Below the pieces are notes generated by a model that searched no databases, was not told where the DNA came from, and saw only the letters and a list, made by a program, of their open reading frames with translations. This document shows positions 1 to 8,573 of a stretch of 59,213 bases of DNA, piece by piece. The stretch is from the NCBI GenBank assembly GCA_024687205.1, contig JAILES010000121.1:1-59213 (forward strand), given 5' to 3'. Position 1 is the stretch's first letter. Each line of letters begins with the position of its first letter. Origin of the DNA: Lachnospiraceae bacterium (GTDB lineage: Bacteria > Bacillota > Clostridia > Lachnospirales > Lachnospiraceae). A program made the translations under genes and the position numbers.

Positions 1-1682
1 CAAAAATCGTAACGTATATATCCTTTATTACCTTCATTATCCATGATCTGATACCAGATTTTTCCATCTGTACCAGTTTTTTCTGAAACCAGCTTATATA
101 TTTCCCCTTTTTTAGCTGTCCACTTTTTTTCACTGTTTGCATCAGCATCATGACGCACATTAAAACTATCAGATACTATCTTAACACTATTTGTATCTTC
201 GACTAAAGTTGGTTCATCTCCGTCTGAATCATTACTCTCCTGTTCAGACACCCCAAAAACCGTGTACTCTTCATTTCGATCTTGATTGGTTACTTCTTTA
301 TTTTCATCTTTGTCAACAGCATCGACGACATTTGCTACATTTTTATCTCCGCCAAAATTGCTGCTTCCACCTTTCATTATAAAAGCAACTATCTCAACAA
401 TTACAACTGTAAGCAAAGCTAACACCACTATAATGCTTGTTGCTTTGCCTCCAACTTTTCTTTTTCCCTTATCCTGTTTGGGTACATCAACCGGCTTAAC
501 ATATTCCTCGTTATTTACATCTTCTTCGATCGATAAAGCACTTTCCGCATACTTCTTTGTAGTAACGTTATTAACCCCTTCAAATATTCCACTGGTCTTT
601 TCCTCTTCTTCATACTCTGAAGTATCCGTCGTATTGTTTGTATGTTGCTCCGTTTTTCCCGCGTTCAGAAAATCAGCTTCATCTCCGTTATACCCCGACT
701 CAACATCGTCCAATGCATGTATCAACTCATTCATGGAACTGTAACGCCCTTCTTTGGTAATGGACAGTCCTTTCATTAACGCCGCTTCCTGTTCCATGCT
801 GATATCGACTCCAAGCTCTCTAGGTGCCCTAAGCGTATCAGTTCCCATCCTGAGAATTGCGTTATCCGGGGTGACTCCTGTTAACAACTTATAAAATGTT
901 GCACACATGGAATAAACGTCTGTCCACGGCCCCTGGTCTCCATGAGATACATACTGCTCGATAGGAGCATAACCTGGCTTCAATATAACTGAAAGACTCT
1001 TTTCATTATCTTCACCGTATTCTCTTGCTGCCCCAAAATCTAACAGGATCAAGCTTCCATCTTCCTGCACCATAAGATTCGAAGGGCTTAAATCCCTATG
1101 TATGAGCCCGGCAGCATGCACTTTACCAAGAGACACCATCACAGGTTTTAACATATAATACGCCTCATGGAATGTGAGCTTTTCTCTTTCTTTTAGATAT
1201 TCAGATAGATTCTTTCCAACTATCAGATTCATCACGGTATATGCCGTGTTGTTTTCGGTTATAATATCGCTGACACCGACTATTGTTCGTTCCGTCAAGA
1301 ATTTAGCCAATATCTTCGCTTCATCAATAAATCGTTTCTTCTGACTCTCAAAGACACTTGCTCTGGTACCGGCAGTAATGGTAATATCACTACCATCCCC
1401 GGCACGCCTGTCAACAAACCCTACCGGAAAATACTCTTTGATCGCAATACGTCCAGACAGTTTCATATCCCATCCGATATAGGTTATGCCAAAACCTCCC
1501 TCTCCGATAACTTTTCCCACAATATATCTGTTGGCTAGTTTAGTACCCGGCTTCAACTGATACACTTTATTATTGTCTTCAAGCGAATTTCCGCAGAATT
1601 CGCAGACTGCAGAGTTACTATTAGTTTTTTGAGGCATCATACATGCCGGACATAATATCCCGTCTTCTTCAGTACGTATCAT
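1..1682 (-). CDS. Membrane Ser/Thr protein kinase (partial, 3' end beyond window)
   Basis: The frame is open from the ATG at 1682 to the window edge (560 codons), so the C-terminus is missing. The start is preceded by GAGGGG seven bases upstream and by a good promoter. Domains in order: a short zinc-ribbon with CPAC and CEFC near residues 11-32; a kinase domain with glycine loop GEGGFG, the ATP-binding Lys in IAIKEYFP, catalytic HRDLSPSN and metal-binding DFGAARE, followed by GYAPIEQY; an acidic linker; one membrane helix (IIVVLALLTVVIVEIVAFI); then a second linker and an SH3b-like segment (FNVRHDAD ... IWYQIMDNEGNKGYIRYDF) running off the edge. The kinase should sit in the cytoplasm and the SH3-like part outside, where it might read the cell wall. 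This differs from PASTA kinases such as PknB/PrkC. Substrate unknown. Confidence 0.9.
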   Translation of the reverse strand, partial: MIRTEEDGILCPACMMPQKTNSNSAVCEFCGNSLEDNNKVYQLKPGTKLANRYIVGKVIGEGGFGITYIGWDMKLSGRIAIKEYFPVGFVDRRAGDGSDITITAGTRASVFESQKKRFIDEAKILAKFLTERTIVGVSDIITENNTAYTVMNLIVGKNLSEYLKEREKLTFHEAYYMLKPVMVSLGKVHAAGLIHRDLSPSNLMVQEDGSLILLDFGAAREYGEDNEKSLSVILKPGYAPIEQYVSHGDQGPWTDVYSMCATFYKLLTGVTPDNAILRMGTDTLRAPRELGVDISMEQEAALMKGLSITKEGRYSSMNELIHALDDVESGYNGDEADFLNAGKTEQHTNNTTDTSEYEEEEKTSGIFEGVNNVTTKKYAESALSIEEDVNNEEYVKPVDVPKQDKGKRKVGGKATSIIVVLALLTVVIVEIVAFIMKGGSSNFGGDKNVANVVDAVDKDENKEVTNQDRNEEYTVFGVSEQESNDSDGDEPTLVEDTNSVKIVSDSFNVRHDADANSEKKWTAKKGEIYKLVSEKTGTDGKIWYQIMDNEGNKGYIRYDF

Positions 1683-1720
1683 CGATTTCCCCTCAGGCAA
1701 AAAAATGGTTACTTGTCACG

Positions 1721-1749
1721 ATTATATAGCATAGTTCACATGCATACAA
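1721..1749 (-). promoter_or_regulatory. Sigma-A type promoter of the kinase gene
   Basis: On the minus strand a -35 TTGTAT (1749-1744) and a -10 TATAAT (1726-1721) are separated by 17 bases. The expected transcription start lies about 30 bases before the kinase ATG, leaving room for the GAGGGG ribosome site. Confidence 0.65.
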
Positions 1750-1795
1750 TACAATGCAATTCTATTTTTATCCTTTTCTCTGCTACTGTCATAAA

Positions 1796-2191
1796 AGGAA
1801 GCCCGGCCTCCGCTTCGCTACTGCCGGCCCTTGAATTGAGTAACAGTCCGATAGCCTTCAGACTATCGTAATCAATCCTCGCTCGGCTTAACTATAATCT
1901 TATCCGTCTTTGGTGGTTAGTCAGACCTATCAAAGACTAACAGAGCGCTTAGGCGCCCTATTTCTATGTCGGAAGTCATCGCCTTAAGGAGCCATGCACC
2001 TGGATGAAGGCAATGGAAATCAGAGAAGGTCCGGAAATCATTGCTTTATAAAGTATATGAAAACCACTAATGACTGGTCTTTATCCAAGGGCAGAAGGCC
2101 ACGGTGACATACCTTTGAATTTAGTAATGATTTGATAGGCTTTGACTATTGCATTCAAGGGCGGAGGCATCAGCCTCCGGCTTCATTTCCT
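1796..2191. other. Structured intergenic element with imperfect inverted ends (candidate ncRNA or MITE)
   Basis: This is most of the only long gene-free stretch. The left end reads AGGAAGCC and the right end GGCTTCATTTCCT, flanked on both sides by ATAAA (1791-1795 and 2192-2196). Each end carries a GC-rich hairpin: CCGGCCTCCGC...GCCGG on the left, GGAGGCATCAGCCTCC at about 2163-2178 on the right. Inside them GCCCTTGAAT (1827-1836) pairs perfectly with ATTCAAGGGC (2153-2162), closing about 316 bases. Further local hairpins are CGATAG/CTATCG (1849-1867), GTTAGTC/GACTAAC (1916-1941) and GCAATG/CATTGC (about 2010-2044). No protein frame is convincing. I do not recognise it as RNase P, tmRNA, SRP RNA or 6S RNA. 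It could be a structured RNA on either strand or a non-autonomous mobile element. Confidence 0.5.
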
Positions 2192-2202
2192 ATAAAGCAA
2201 GA

Positions 2203-2234
2203 AAAAGCTCCATCCTAAATGGAATGGAACTTTT
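2203..2234 (-). terminator. Terminator of the phosphoesterase-scpA-scpB operon
   Basis: The minus strand reads AAAAGTTCCATTCC, loop ATTTA, then GGATGGAGCTTTTTC, giving a stem with one bulge and one wobble pair followed by a U-rich tail. It lies about 90 bases after the scpB stop. The opposite strand also ends in TTTT, so it may work both ways. Confidence 0.65.
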
Positions 2235-2321
2235 ATCAAATTCTCCATGATGAGCTACTCATTATACACCATGATCAAAAATCCTATATATCTTAGAATA
2301 AGATGCGCTTACAATATCATA

Positions 2322-3089
2322 CTATACTTCCACTGTTACTGATTCATCATCTGTATTGGCACTTTCCACACCTGCCTCGGCCTCAGCCTGCTGCTTGAAG
2401 TCTTCCATCATCTCCGCCGAGATCGTAGGCAGTTCACCCACATTCTTGACTCCGAAGCTTCTCAGGAACTGCTCGGTAGTTCCGAACAGCAGCGGCTTGC
2501 CCGGAGCTTCCAGTCTGCCGACTTCCTCTATTAATTCATATTCCAGAAGCCTGTTGATCGCGTGGTCAGAGCTGACGCCTCTGATGCTTTCTATCTGGGC
2601 CCGGGTAACAGGCTGTTTATATGCTATAATCGAAAGGGTCTCTATCACTGTGTCGGACAGGGAATACTGCTTGGCGCTCTTTGAGAGTTTTATCAGATAC
2701 TCATAATACTCGCCCTTCGTTCCCAGCTGAAGCGCATCATCGAGTTCGGTGATGTTAATGCCCCTGTCATCCTGAGCATAGCGTTCCATGAGTTCCGCAA
2801 CGGCTGCGTCAAGTTCTTCACAGCTTAAGTTCAGTATCTCACAGAGCTTCTCCTTGGCAACGGAATTACCGTTTGCAAACAGTACAGCTTCTATGGCTGC
2901 TCCGGGGTTCTCCGGTTTCTTAAGTGTCACAGCGTCTTCATCTTCATCAGCCGTCACGCTCTTATCAGCCGCGCTTTCTTCCGTTTTATCCGCCTCCGGC
3001 TTTTCCTGTTCGGTACCGGCCGCTTCAGGCGTTTCCGTATTTTCGCTCATATCGAGCTCTACTTCATTTATTATTCCAAGATCTTCCAT
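2322..3089 (-). CDS. scpB: Segregation and condensation protein ScpB
   Basis: ScpB is the winged-helix kleisin partner of the SMC-ScpA condensin complex, which compacts and separates sister chromosomes in the cytoplasm. The 255-residue product has a typical ScpB core from about residue 62 (AIEAVLFANG) to about residue 230, with the family stretches LSIIAYKQPVTRAQIE, IRGVSSDHAI and LEAPGKPLLFGTTEQFL. A long acidic, low-complexity N-terminus (residues 1-60) and an acidic tail flank it, making it longer than the usual ~190-200 residues. The ATG at 3089 has AAGGAG eight bases upstream. It follows scpA by 12 bases and ends the operon. Confidence 0.95.
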   Translation of the reverse strand: MEDLGIINEVELDMSENTETPEAAGTEQEKPEADKTEESAADKSVTADEDEDAVTLKKPENPGAAIEAVLFANGNSVAKEKLCEILNLSCEELDAAVAELMERYAQDDRGINITELDDALQLGTKGEYYEYLIKLSKSAKQYSLSDTVIETLSIIAYKQPVTRAQIESIRGVSSDHAINRLLEYELIEEVGRLEAPGKPLLFGTTEQFLRSFGVKNVGELPTISAEMMEDFKQQAEAEAGVESANTDDESVTVEV

Positions 3090-3101
3090 CTCATAAACTC
3101 C

Positions 3102-3887
3102 TTACAGTATTGCGAAGTCTTCGCTGAGGCTCACGTTCGCTGCATCCTGCGCACGCTCTATCAGGATATCATCAAAGATATTATCCTGTCTGATAACTAT
3201 CTGCCCCATCTTGATCAGTTCAAGTATCACAAGAAAACTTACGATCACGTCTATCTTCCTTGCCTGTTCCTCCAGCAGTTCCCTGAAAGAGCAGATCTCA
3301 TGTTCGTTAAGATAAGCGATGATCTGGCTCTGCTTATTCTCCAGGCTTACCTCATCCTTTGTAATGTTCCCGAATTTTGAACGTATCGGGTCGATCCTGT
3401 CCTCAACCCTCTTGAGTACATCCTGATATATGCTGTTGAGCTTCTTAAGGTTTAAATCTCCCACCAGCTTGTCATAATCCAGCGGCTCCCTGTACTGCAG
3501 GACCGCATCGGGTATGCTGGGCTTCTTATATACGGCTTTGCCTGCATCCACATATCTGTCCTTAAGCTCGTAAGCCATGTATTTATACATCTTATACTCC
3601 AGAAGCTTCTGTACCAGTTCGGCTCTGGGATCCACCTCTTCACCGCTTTCATCAACTTCTCTGGGAAGCAGCATCCTGCTCTTGATATCGAGAAGCGTGC
3701 AGGCCATGACAAGGAACTCGCTCATGACATCCATGTCCTCACTTTCCATAGCCCTTATATATTCAAGGTACTGGGCCGTTATCTCCACGATGGGTATATC
3801 ATAGATATCCACCTTGTTCTTTTCGATAAGGTGAAGTAACAGCTCCAAAGGTCCTTCAAAAACTTCTAGTTTAACCTGTAATGCCAT
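3102..3887 (-). CDS. scpA: Segregation and condensation protein ScpA
   Basis: ScpA is the kleisin that bridges the SMC heads and binds ScpB. The 261 residues match the family in length and start with VKLEVFEGPLELLLHLIEKN, the classic ScpA N-terminus that contacts the SMC neck. The middle (DIPIVEITAQYLEYI, LVMACTLLDIKSRMLLP) and the C-terminal winged-helix region (FRELLEEQ ... VSFLVILELIKMGQI) are also typical. Its ATG lies one base after the stop of the upstream phosphoesterase, so the two are probably translationally coupled. The smc gene itself is 29 kb away in this window. Confidence 0.96.
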   Translation of the reverse strand: MALQVKLEVFEGPLELLLHLIEKNKVDIYDIPIVEITAQYLEYIRAMESEDMDVMSEFLVMACTLLDIKSRMLLPREVDESGEEVDPRAELVQKLLEYKMYKYMAYELKDRYVDAGKAVYKKPSIPDAVLQYREPLDYDKLVGDLNLKKLNSIYQDVLKRVEDRIDPIRSKFGNITKDEVSLENKQSQIIAYLNEHEICSFRELLEEQARKIDVIVSFLVILELIKMGQIVIRQDNIFDDILIERAQDAANVSLSEDFAIL

Positions 3888-3888
3888 C

Positions 3889-4755
3889 TTACTGCTCCTT
3901 TTCCATCTTTACGTATATAAGTTCCGCCGGATTGAAAACCCTTATGGGATAAGTATGCGTTCCAAGTCCGCAGCTTACTATCTGTCTCTTACCGCCTTTA
4001 TGATAAACGCCTCCGGCATATTTCGGAAAGATCTCCAGCTTCGGACTGATCAGTCCGCCGAATAAAGGAAGCCTTACGAGTCCGCCGTGATAATGCCCTG
4101 ACATGGAAAGATCCGCACCCCACTGCGCATAAGTCGGTATATATTCAGGATCGTGCGCTATGAGCATCTGATAAGAGTCCGCATCGGCTTTTCCAATCAG
4201 CCTTTCCACATCAGATTCATGCAGTCCCTTGGATCCCTTTTTGTAATATCTTTCCGGCATGCACAGACAGCTTAAGCGTATGCCGTATTCCTCTAACCTC
4301 ACGCTTTCATTGCTGAGCACTACTGCTCCCGCATCCTTAAAGCGCTGTATCATCTCCTCATATTTAAATGAGTATTTCCACTGCTCCCACTTTATCCTCT
4401 GCTCATGATTGCCGAGACCGAAATAAACCGGATACTTTTCGGCCAGCTTTTGTATCAGAACCTCACTCCTGTCCACCCCTCTTTCTATTGAAAAGAAGGG
4501 ATCCTTGGCCGTCATGATATCTCCCGCCATGATGATCATGTCAGGCTTAAGCTTGTCGATCTTTTCTATAAGCTCCTCATTGTCCTCACCAAAGCTTCTG
4601 CCATGGAGATCCGAGAGCAGCACAAAACTGAGATCCTTTTTGATCTTATCCGAATGAAGCAGATACTTCCTTGTCTTTATGTTTGTAAGATCATGAGCCA
4701 TCACTCCCGCAATGAAAGTGATCAGACTTGTGATCAAAAAAACTATGGCTTCCAA
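3889..4755 (-). CDS. Membrane-anchored calcineurin-like metallophosphoesterase (YkuE-like)
   Basis: The protein carries the metallophosphoesterase signature: SDLHG (about residues 48-52), AGD (77-79), GNHE (115-118) and a late SGHYHGG, which together bind two metal ions. One N-terminal membrane helix (IVFLITSLITFIAGVMA) probably anchors the enzyme to the membrane. The substrate cannot be told from sequence; relatives include UDP-diacylglucosamine-pyrophosphatase-like and YkuE-type enzymes. The frame extends upstream to an ATG at 4815, but I chose TTG at 4755. It has GGGGAGG six bases upstream, and a good promoter lies inside the extension, so the ATG would not be transcribed from it. First gene of the scpA-scpB operon. 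Confidence 0.82.
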   Translation of the reverse strand: MEAIVFLITSLITFIAGVMAHDLTNIKTRKYLLHSDKIKKDLSFVLLSDLHGRSFGEDNEELIEKIDKLKPDMIIMAGDIMTAKDPFFSIERGVDRSEVLIQKLAEKYPVYFGLGNHEQRIKWEQWKYSFKYEEMIQRFKDAGAVVLSNESVRLEEYGIRLSCLCMPERYYKKGSKGLHESDVERLIGKADADSYQMLIAHDPEYIPTYAQWGADLSMSGHYHGGLVRLPLFGGLISPKLEIFPKYAGGVYHKGGKRQIVSCGLGTHTYPIRVFNPAELIYVKMEKEQ

Positions 4756-4793
4756 AACGCCCTCCCCGCCACCACATTTAGTAGCGCTATGAC

Positions 4794-4822
4794 ATTTTAT
4801 CACAACATATCCCATTTGTGAA
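4794..4822 (-). promoter_or_regulatory. Promoter of the phosphoesterase-scpAB operon
   Basis: On the minus strand a -35 TTCACA (4822-4817) and a -10 TAAAAT (4799-4794) are spaced by 17 bases. The predicted start is near 4787. This supports the TTG start at 4755 over the ATG at 4815, which sits between the two boxes. Confidence 0.6.
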
Positions 4823-4842
4823 GTCGAAAATATATTTTATTA

Positions 4843-4918
4843 TTCTTCGAAAATCCCGAAGGCCATTAATGTCCTGCGGCTTGAGCGCAGCACTTAGTGA
4901 AAACGAGCAGGAGAATTA
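4843..4918. repeat. Possible REP-like hairpin segment between rpsU and the phosphoesterase
   Basis: The stretch holds small inverted repeats: TTCG/CGAA around 4849-4861, CTGCG/CGCAG (about 4875-4891), and a wider CCTGC/GCAGG pair. No frame or promoter explains it, and no second copy was found in the window. Whether it repeats elsewhere in the genome is unknown. Confidence 0.25.
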
Positions 4919-4948
4919 AAAAACCGCCCATACAGGCGGTTTTTGTAT
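4919..4948 (-). terminator. Terminator of rpsU
   Basis: A strong symmetrical hairpin AAAAACCGCC / GGCGGTTTTT with loop CATACA lies about 14 bases after the rpsU stop and has a T-run on both strands. It separates rpsU from the phosphoesterase-scpAB operon. Confidence 0.9.
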
Positions 4949-4961
4949 CATGATCTTATGA

Positions 4962-5138
4962 TCAATTGTATTTGCGTTTTCTTGCGGCTTCGGATTTCTT
5001 CTTGCGTCTTACGCTGGGCTTCTCATAGTGCTCACGCTTGCGGATCTCCTGCTGGATACCGGCCTTTGCGCAGCTTCTCTTGAAACGGCGTAATGCGCTT
5101 TCCAAATCTTCATTCGGCTTTACTTCTATCCTTGACAC
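4962..5138 (-). CDS. rpsU: 30S ribosomal protein S21
   Basis: This 58-residue basic protein is a small-subunit component near the anti-Shine-Dalgarno region. It begins (V)[18 protein letters not shown] and continues with the conserved [23 protein letters not shown] and a Lys/Arg-rich tail, which is diagnostic of S21. The start is GTG: an in-frame TAG precedes it directly, and AGGAGGGAGG lies upstream. The gene has its own promoter and terminator, as is common for this highly expressed gene. Confidence 0.96.
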   Translation of the reverse strand: MSRIEVKPNEDLESALRRFKRSCAKAGIQQEIRKREHYEKPSVRRKKKSEAARKRKYN

Positions 5139-5195
5139 CTAAACTCAACCTCCCTCCTCAGCCGTAAACTATGCTTTTGATTTCGCACGAGTGCT

Positions 5196-5225
5196 ATTAT
5201 ACCCCTATTTACTTTCAAAAGTCAA
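5196..5225 (-). promoter_or_regulatory. rpsU promoter
   Basis: On the minus strand a -35 TTGACT (5225-5220) and a -10 TATAAT (5201-5196) are separated by 18 bases. The -35 box lies within the last codons of the upstream transglutaminase gene (which ends at 5215), so rpsU can be made independently of that operon. Confidence 0.75.
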
Positions 5226-7419
5226 GTGTATCCTCGACTTCCCGACTGTTTTCTTTTTCCTGTCCTTCCCTCAGTTCTTTCCTTTTCAGCTTTATATGCG
5301 CCTTCAAGGGCTTCCTCAAAGCTTCCAGTTCCTTCCTGCTGTCTTCTCCGGCCTTTTCTCCGGCATATAAAAGCCTCTCATACAGTCCCAGAAAATCCAG
5401 GAACTCATCATCTATAAATCCGGATAATCTGTTTCTGAACTCTCCCACGGTCTCGTATTCCTCACGCACACATCCCACACGTCTGAAATATGATATATAT
5501 TGCCTGCACAGGTACAGACACTTTTCATTCTCATCCATGGTTTCATATTTTTTCCGTTTATACAATGCGTCCCCGGCAAAGAGTATCGCCGCCAGCACTA
5601 CACCTGCCCAAACGGGTATAAGTATGCGTTCCCAATGGATCACTGTTACTTTGTTTTCCTCTTCACTTTCAATATCCTCTCCGTCGTCGGCCGCATCTTC
5701 TCCCTCTCCCTGATGGGGATCGGCATACTTTCTTTCTGCGGCAGCTCTCTCTTCCTCAAGTTCCGCATAGGTTTTCCAGCCCTGCCGGCTTCCGTAACCC
5801 GGTGTAGCTTCAAAGCTTATCCAGCCTGTCCCCTCAAAATATACCTCAGCCCAGGCATGTGCCTGACCGGATCGTACTTCACTGTCTCCAATACTGTTAA
5901 GCTTGGTCAGAAAACCCTGGACATATCTGGCCCTGAGCCCGCAGCTCCTTGCCATCAGTACAAAAGCCGTGGCATAATGACTGCAGTAACCCTCCTTCTT
6001 TTCAAAGATAAACCAGTCGAGATAGGATGCCGCATCGCTGATATTTTCAGGCAGTTCACCGGGCTCACTGTTATACTTTCCTTCCCTGAGCGCTTCTTCT
6101 ATACGGCAGCATTTTCCATAATCGCTTTCAGCCCCGTCAAGCAGCCCGTCAAGATATTCCCTCATCTTATCCGAAACCGTGATATCTGCCATATATCTGT
6201 TTTCGATATCCTGTCTGTAAGCAAGATAGTTTTCATATGAAAGCTTCTCATCCTTTATACCGAGTTCCTTCAGCGCCTCATTCCAGGCCGCGTTGTCGAT
6301 ATCCGTTTTTCTGTCAAGCAGTTCCTCAAATATCCCGCTCCTGCGATTTAGTTTGTAATAACCCGTAGCATAGGAACGCCCCCTGCTTTCCTCATCCTCT
6401 TTTATCACAAAGGTCTTAGCCGGAAGGAAAAGAGTTTTCTGGTGTTTGTCCTTACGCTTAACATACAGTGATATCTTCATCATCACATCGGTCGTTTTTC
6501 CTTCCTCTGTGTCCTCCATGACAGCACAGACGGTTTCCACAGCATCCATGCGTCTTTCGACACCGTCGGTGTCACTGCCCTCTTCCCAGCCTGTACCTGT
6601 GAAACGGTCGAAAGTCCTGCCTGCGATATACAGAGCCTGATCACTTCCGTTCATGGTATTCAATATAAGGGATACGGAATCATTATTCTTTATCTTTCCT
6701 TTAAAGCCTGCCTTTCCTGAAAAACCTATAAATGCCTCTTCGCCATCCCCCGATTCAAAAAGCGCATCGGCCACATCCAGGACAGCATCCCTGACAATGG
6801 CTCCTATTCTTTTTACCACAGCCCAGTCATAGGGCTTCTCGGAAACGGGGATAAAGCTGATGAGCAGAAAAGCAGCAAGTATGAAAGGCGAAACAAAGAC
6901 AAGATGCTTCTTCCCCTCTGTATCTCCTTCTTTTACGGAATAGAGCTGATACAGATCCGTCAGATTGAGCAGAAGATATATCAGCAGCATACAGGTACAC
7001 ATTTTCCCCGCTGTATATCCCGCTATCATTGTTACGGGAAGCGCGGCAAACAGGATAAATGATACAGCCGCCCGCAGCTTACAGTTTCTGTTAAGCAGTT
7101 CCCCCGCCGGCCAGATGATAAGGCAGAGCAGCGCCAGTTTTATTCCGCTGCTGTATTCCAGCAGCCCCTCAAGCCTGCCGTCGGCGGGAAGGCTCAGGAA
7201 AAAGGTAAGTCCTCCGGTAAGCAGCACGGCGCTCAAGATGATGCGGCCTTTGTTTTTCAGATGTTTAAACGACAGACAAACGGCGCATATCAGCAGAGGC
7301 ATCAGATATTTCAGCAAGCCCTGCGGAGCATCCTGCTGCATGATAAAAGGATATGCGCTTGAATAAGCAGCAAGGATCAGGGGCAGTACGAAAAGGAGAT
7401 CATAGGCAGCACTTATCAT
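5215..7419 (-). CDS. TgpA-like membrane transglutaminase-fold protein
   Basis: The 734-residue protein starts with a block of about six hydrophobic segments (residues 10-215). A large extracytoplasmic region with a transglutaminase-like core follows: the nucleophile Cys in EGYCSHYATAF (about 476), His in AHAWAEVYF (about 521) and the acidic position in FEATPG (about 536). A single membrane helix (IPVWAGVVLAAILFAG, about 595-612) and a cytoplasmic tail of the DUF4129 kind complete it. Such proteins are taken to act as peptidases or crosslinkers of the envelope, but the substrate is not known. It overlaps the DUF58 gene by four bases (ATGA), and the MoxR-DUF58-transglutaminase trio is a widely conserved operon. 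Confidence 0.9.
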   Translation of the reverse strand: MISAAYDLLFVLPLILAAYSSAYPFIMQQDAPQGLLKYLMPLLICAVCLSFKHLKNKGRIILSAVLLTGGLTFFLSLPADGRLEGLLEYSSGIKLALLCLIIWPAGELLNRNCKLRAAVSFILFAALPVTMIAGYTAGKMCTCMLLIYLLLNLTDLYQLYSVKEGDTEGKKHLVFVSPFILAAFLLISFIPVSEKPYDWAVVKRIGAIVRDAVLDVADALFESGDGEEAFIGFSGKAGFKGKIKNNDSVSLILNTMNGSDQALYIAGRTFDRFTGTGWEEGSDTDGVERRMDAVETVCAVMEDTEEGKTTDVMMKISLYVKRKDKHQKTLFLPAKTFVIKEDEESRGRSYATGYYKLNRRSGIFEELLDRKTDIDNAAWNEALKELGIKDEKLSYENYLAYRQDIENRYMADITVSDKMREYLDGLLDGAESDYGKCCRIEEALREGKYNSEPGELPENISDAASYLDWFIFEKKEGYCSHYATAFVLMARSCGLRARYVQGFLTKLNSIGDSEVRSGQAHAWAEVYFEGTGWISFEATPGYGSRQGWKTYAELEEERAAAERKYADPHQGEGEDAADDGEDIESEEENKVTVIHWERILIPVWAGVVLAAILFAGDALYKRKKYETMDENEKCLYLCRQYISYFRRVGCVREEYETVGEFRNRLSGFIDDEFLDFLGLYERLLYAGEKAGEDSRKELEALRKPLKAHIKLKRKELREGQEKENSREVEDTLDF

Positions 7420-8570
7420 ATGAGCCCCTCCCCTATCACCGTATTGCAGCCGACGGGTATCAGCATCGTATCACCGCTCACCACGTCAGTGTTATCAAAG
7501 CCCGTATCATCGATCAGATATATCTTTACGGGCACACCTACTGTATTAAGACTTTCAATCATAGCGAGGGTTTCGGCGTCCCATTTTTCCATAACGCAGA
7601 TAAGCATGCGGTATTCCGAAAGCTCCGGTGAAGCACTGAGTAACTGCTTCATATCTCTTTCTTCGTTAAAGGCGTATGCCGTAAGCTTTCCGTAAAGATA
7701 CTCATAATCGCCGGAAGCCGCAAGCTTTGAGACCGTCTTTTCGCTTTCCTGCAGATAAACATCCACCGGGATGTTATGTTCGAGATAATAAAGCGCAAGT
7801 CCGAGAACGCATTCCGTTGCCTTGTTTTCAGACGGAAGATATTCAAAAGTATCCGAACCGTATCTTTTCGGATCCATTATAAGAGCTATACCGCTCCTTT
7901 CTTCGCCGGTCAGTTCCCTTACCATCAGCTTTCCGGCGGCAGCGCTGGCTTTCCAGTTTGCAAAACGTATATCATCACCTGCCATATACTCACGGACAGG
8001 TATATCGGGTATGCTGCGGTATGCGCGGTTCTCACTGTCGGCATCAGGCATCTCCCCTTCGGTAAAGTGCTCAAAGAGAGACAGCCTTGCAGGAGCTACT
8101 ATAACATTAAGAGGCTCTTTTATATTGTATGTAAAAGAAAAAACTCCGAGAAAATCCGTAACGCAGATCTGCTTTACACCTACATCATACTGTCCCCGGT
8201 ACTTGCAGAGCAGTCCCGTCTTCTTCTGTATCCTGGAATGAGGAGGCAGCTCATATACCACATCCTCCCGCATATCCGATATTTCCGAAAATGATGAATA
8301 AAACTTTATTCTGAGTGAGGAAAAAGAAAAGAAACTCTCATTCTGCAGAGTGATATAAAAGCCCGAAGGCCTGCCGCATACCATGTTGCGCCCGTCCGGC
8401 TTCTGATATATCCTGAGATTGCTTATGACCATAAAGATGTAAAACCAGAGGATCACCGGCACTGCGATCACGGTCCATAAGAAAACATAAGTCACGGCAC
8501 CGCCGTAAAAGCTGATGCCGATAAGCGCCAGGATAAACAAAGCAATTAATATCAGTCGCTTTTTTTTCAT
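7416..8570 (-). CDS. DUF58 domain membrane protein
   Basis: The 384-residue product has two N-terminal membrane helices (about residues 4-45) and the DUF58 signature near residue 200 (DDIRFANWKASAAAGKLMVREL), followed by a von Willebrand A-like C-terminal half. DUF58 proteins accompany MoxR ATPases and are thought to be their chaperone clients or partners; no enzymatic activity is established. It overlaps the next gene by four bases and begins three bases after moxR, so all three are cotranscribed. Confidence 0.88.
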   Translation of the reverse strand: MKKKRLILIALFILALIGISFYGGAVTYVFLWTVIAVPVILWFYIFMVISNLRIYQKPDGRNMVCGRPSGFYITLQNESFFSFSSLRIKFYSSFSEISDMREDVVYELPPHSRIQKKTGLLCKYRGQYDVGVKQICVTDFLGVFSFTYNIKEPLNVIVAPARLSLFEHFTEGEMPDADSENRAYRSIPDIPVREYMAGDDIRFANWKASAAAGKLMVRELTGEERSGIALIMDPKRYGSDTFEYLPSENKATECVLGLALYYLEHNIPVDVYLQESEKTVSKLAASGDYEYLYGKLTAYAFNEERDMKQLLSASPELSEYRMLICVMEKWDAETLAMIESLNTVGVPVKIYLIDDTGFDNTDVVSGDTMLIPVGCNTVIGEGLI

Positions 8571-8573
8571 CCG

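Noticed and set aside
191..744. Two overlapping plus-strand open frames at the left end
   Set aside because: They are antisense to the linker and membrane region of the kinase, have no ribosome site and low-complexity Ser/Thr-rich translation.
1796..2191. RNase P RNA, tmRNA, SRP RNA or 6S RNA in the long gap
   Set aside because: The conserved core sequences of these RNAs (for example the SRP GGAAGGAAGCAGCC or the tmRNA end) are not present on either strand.
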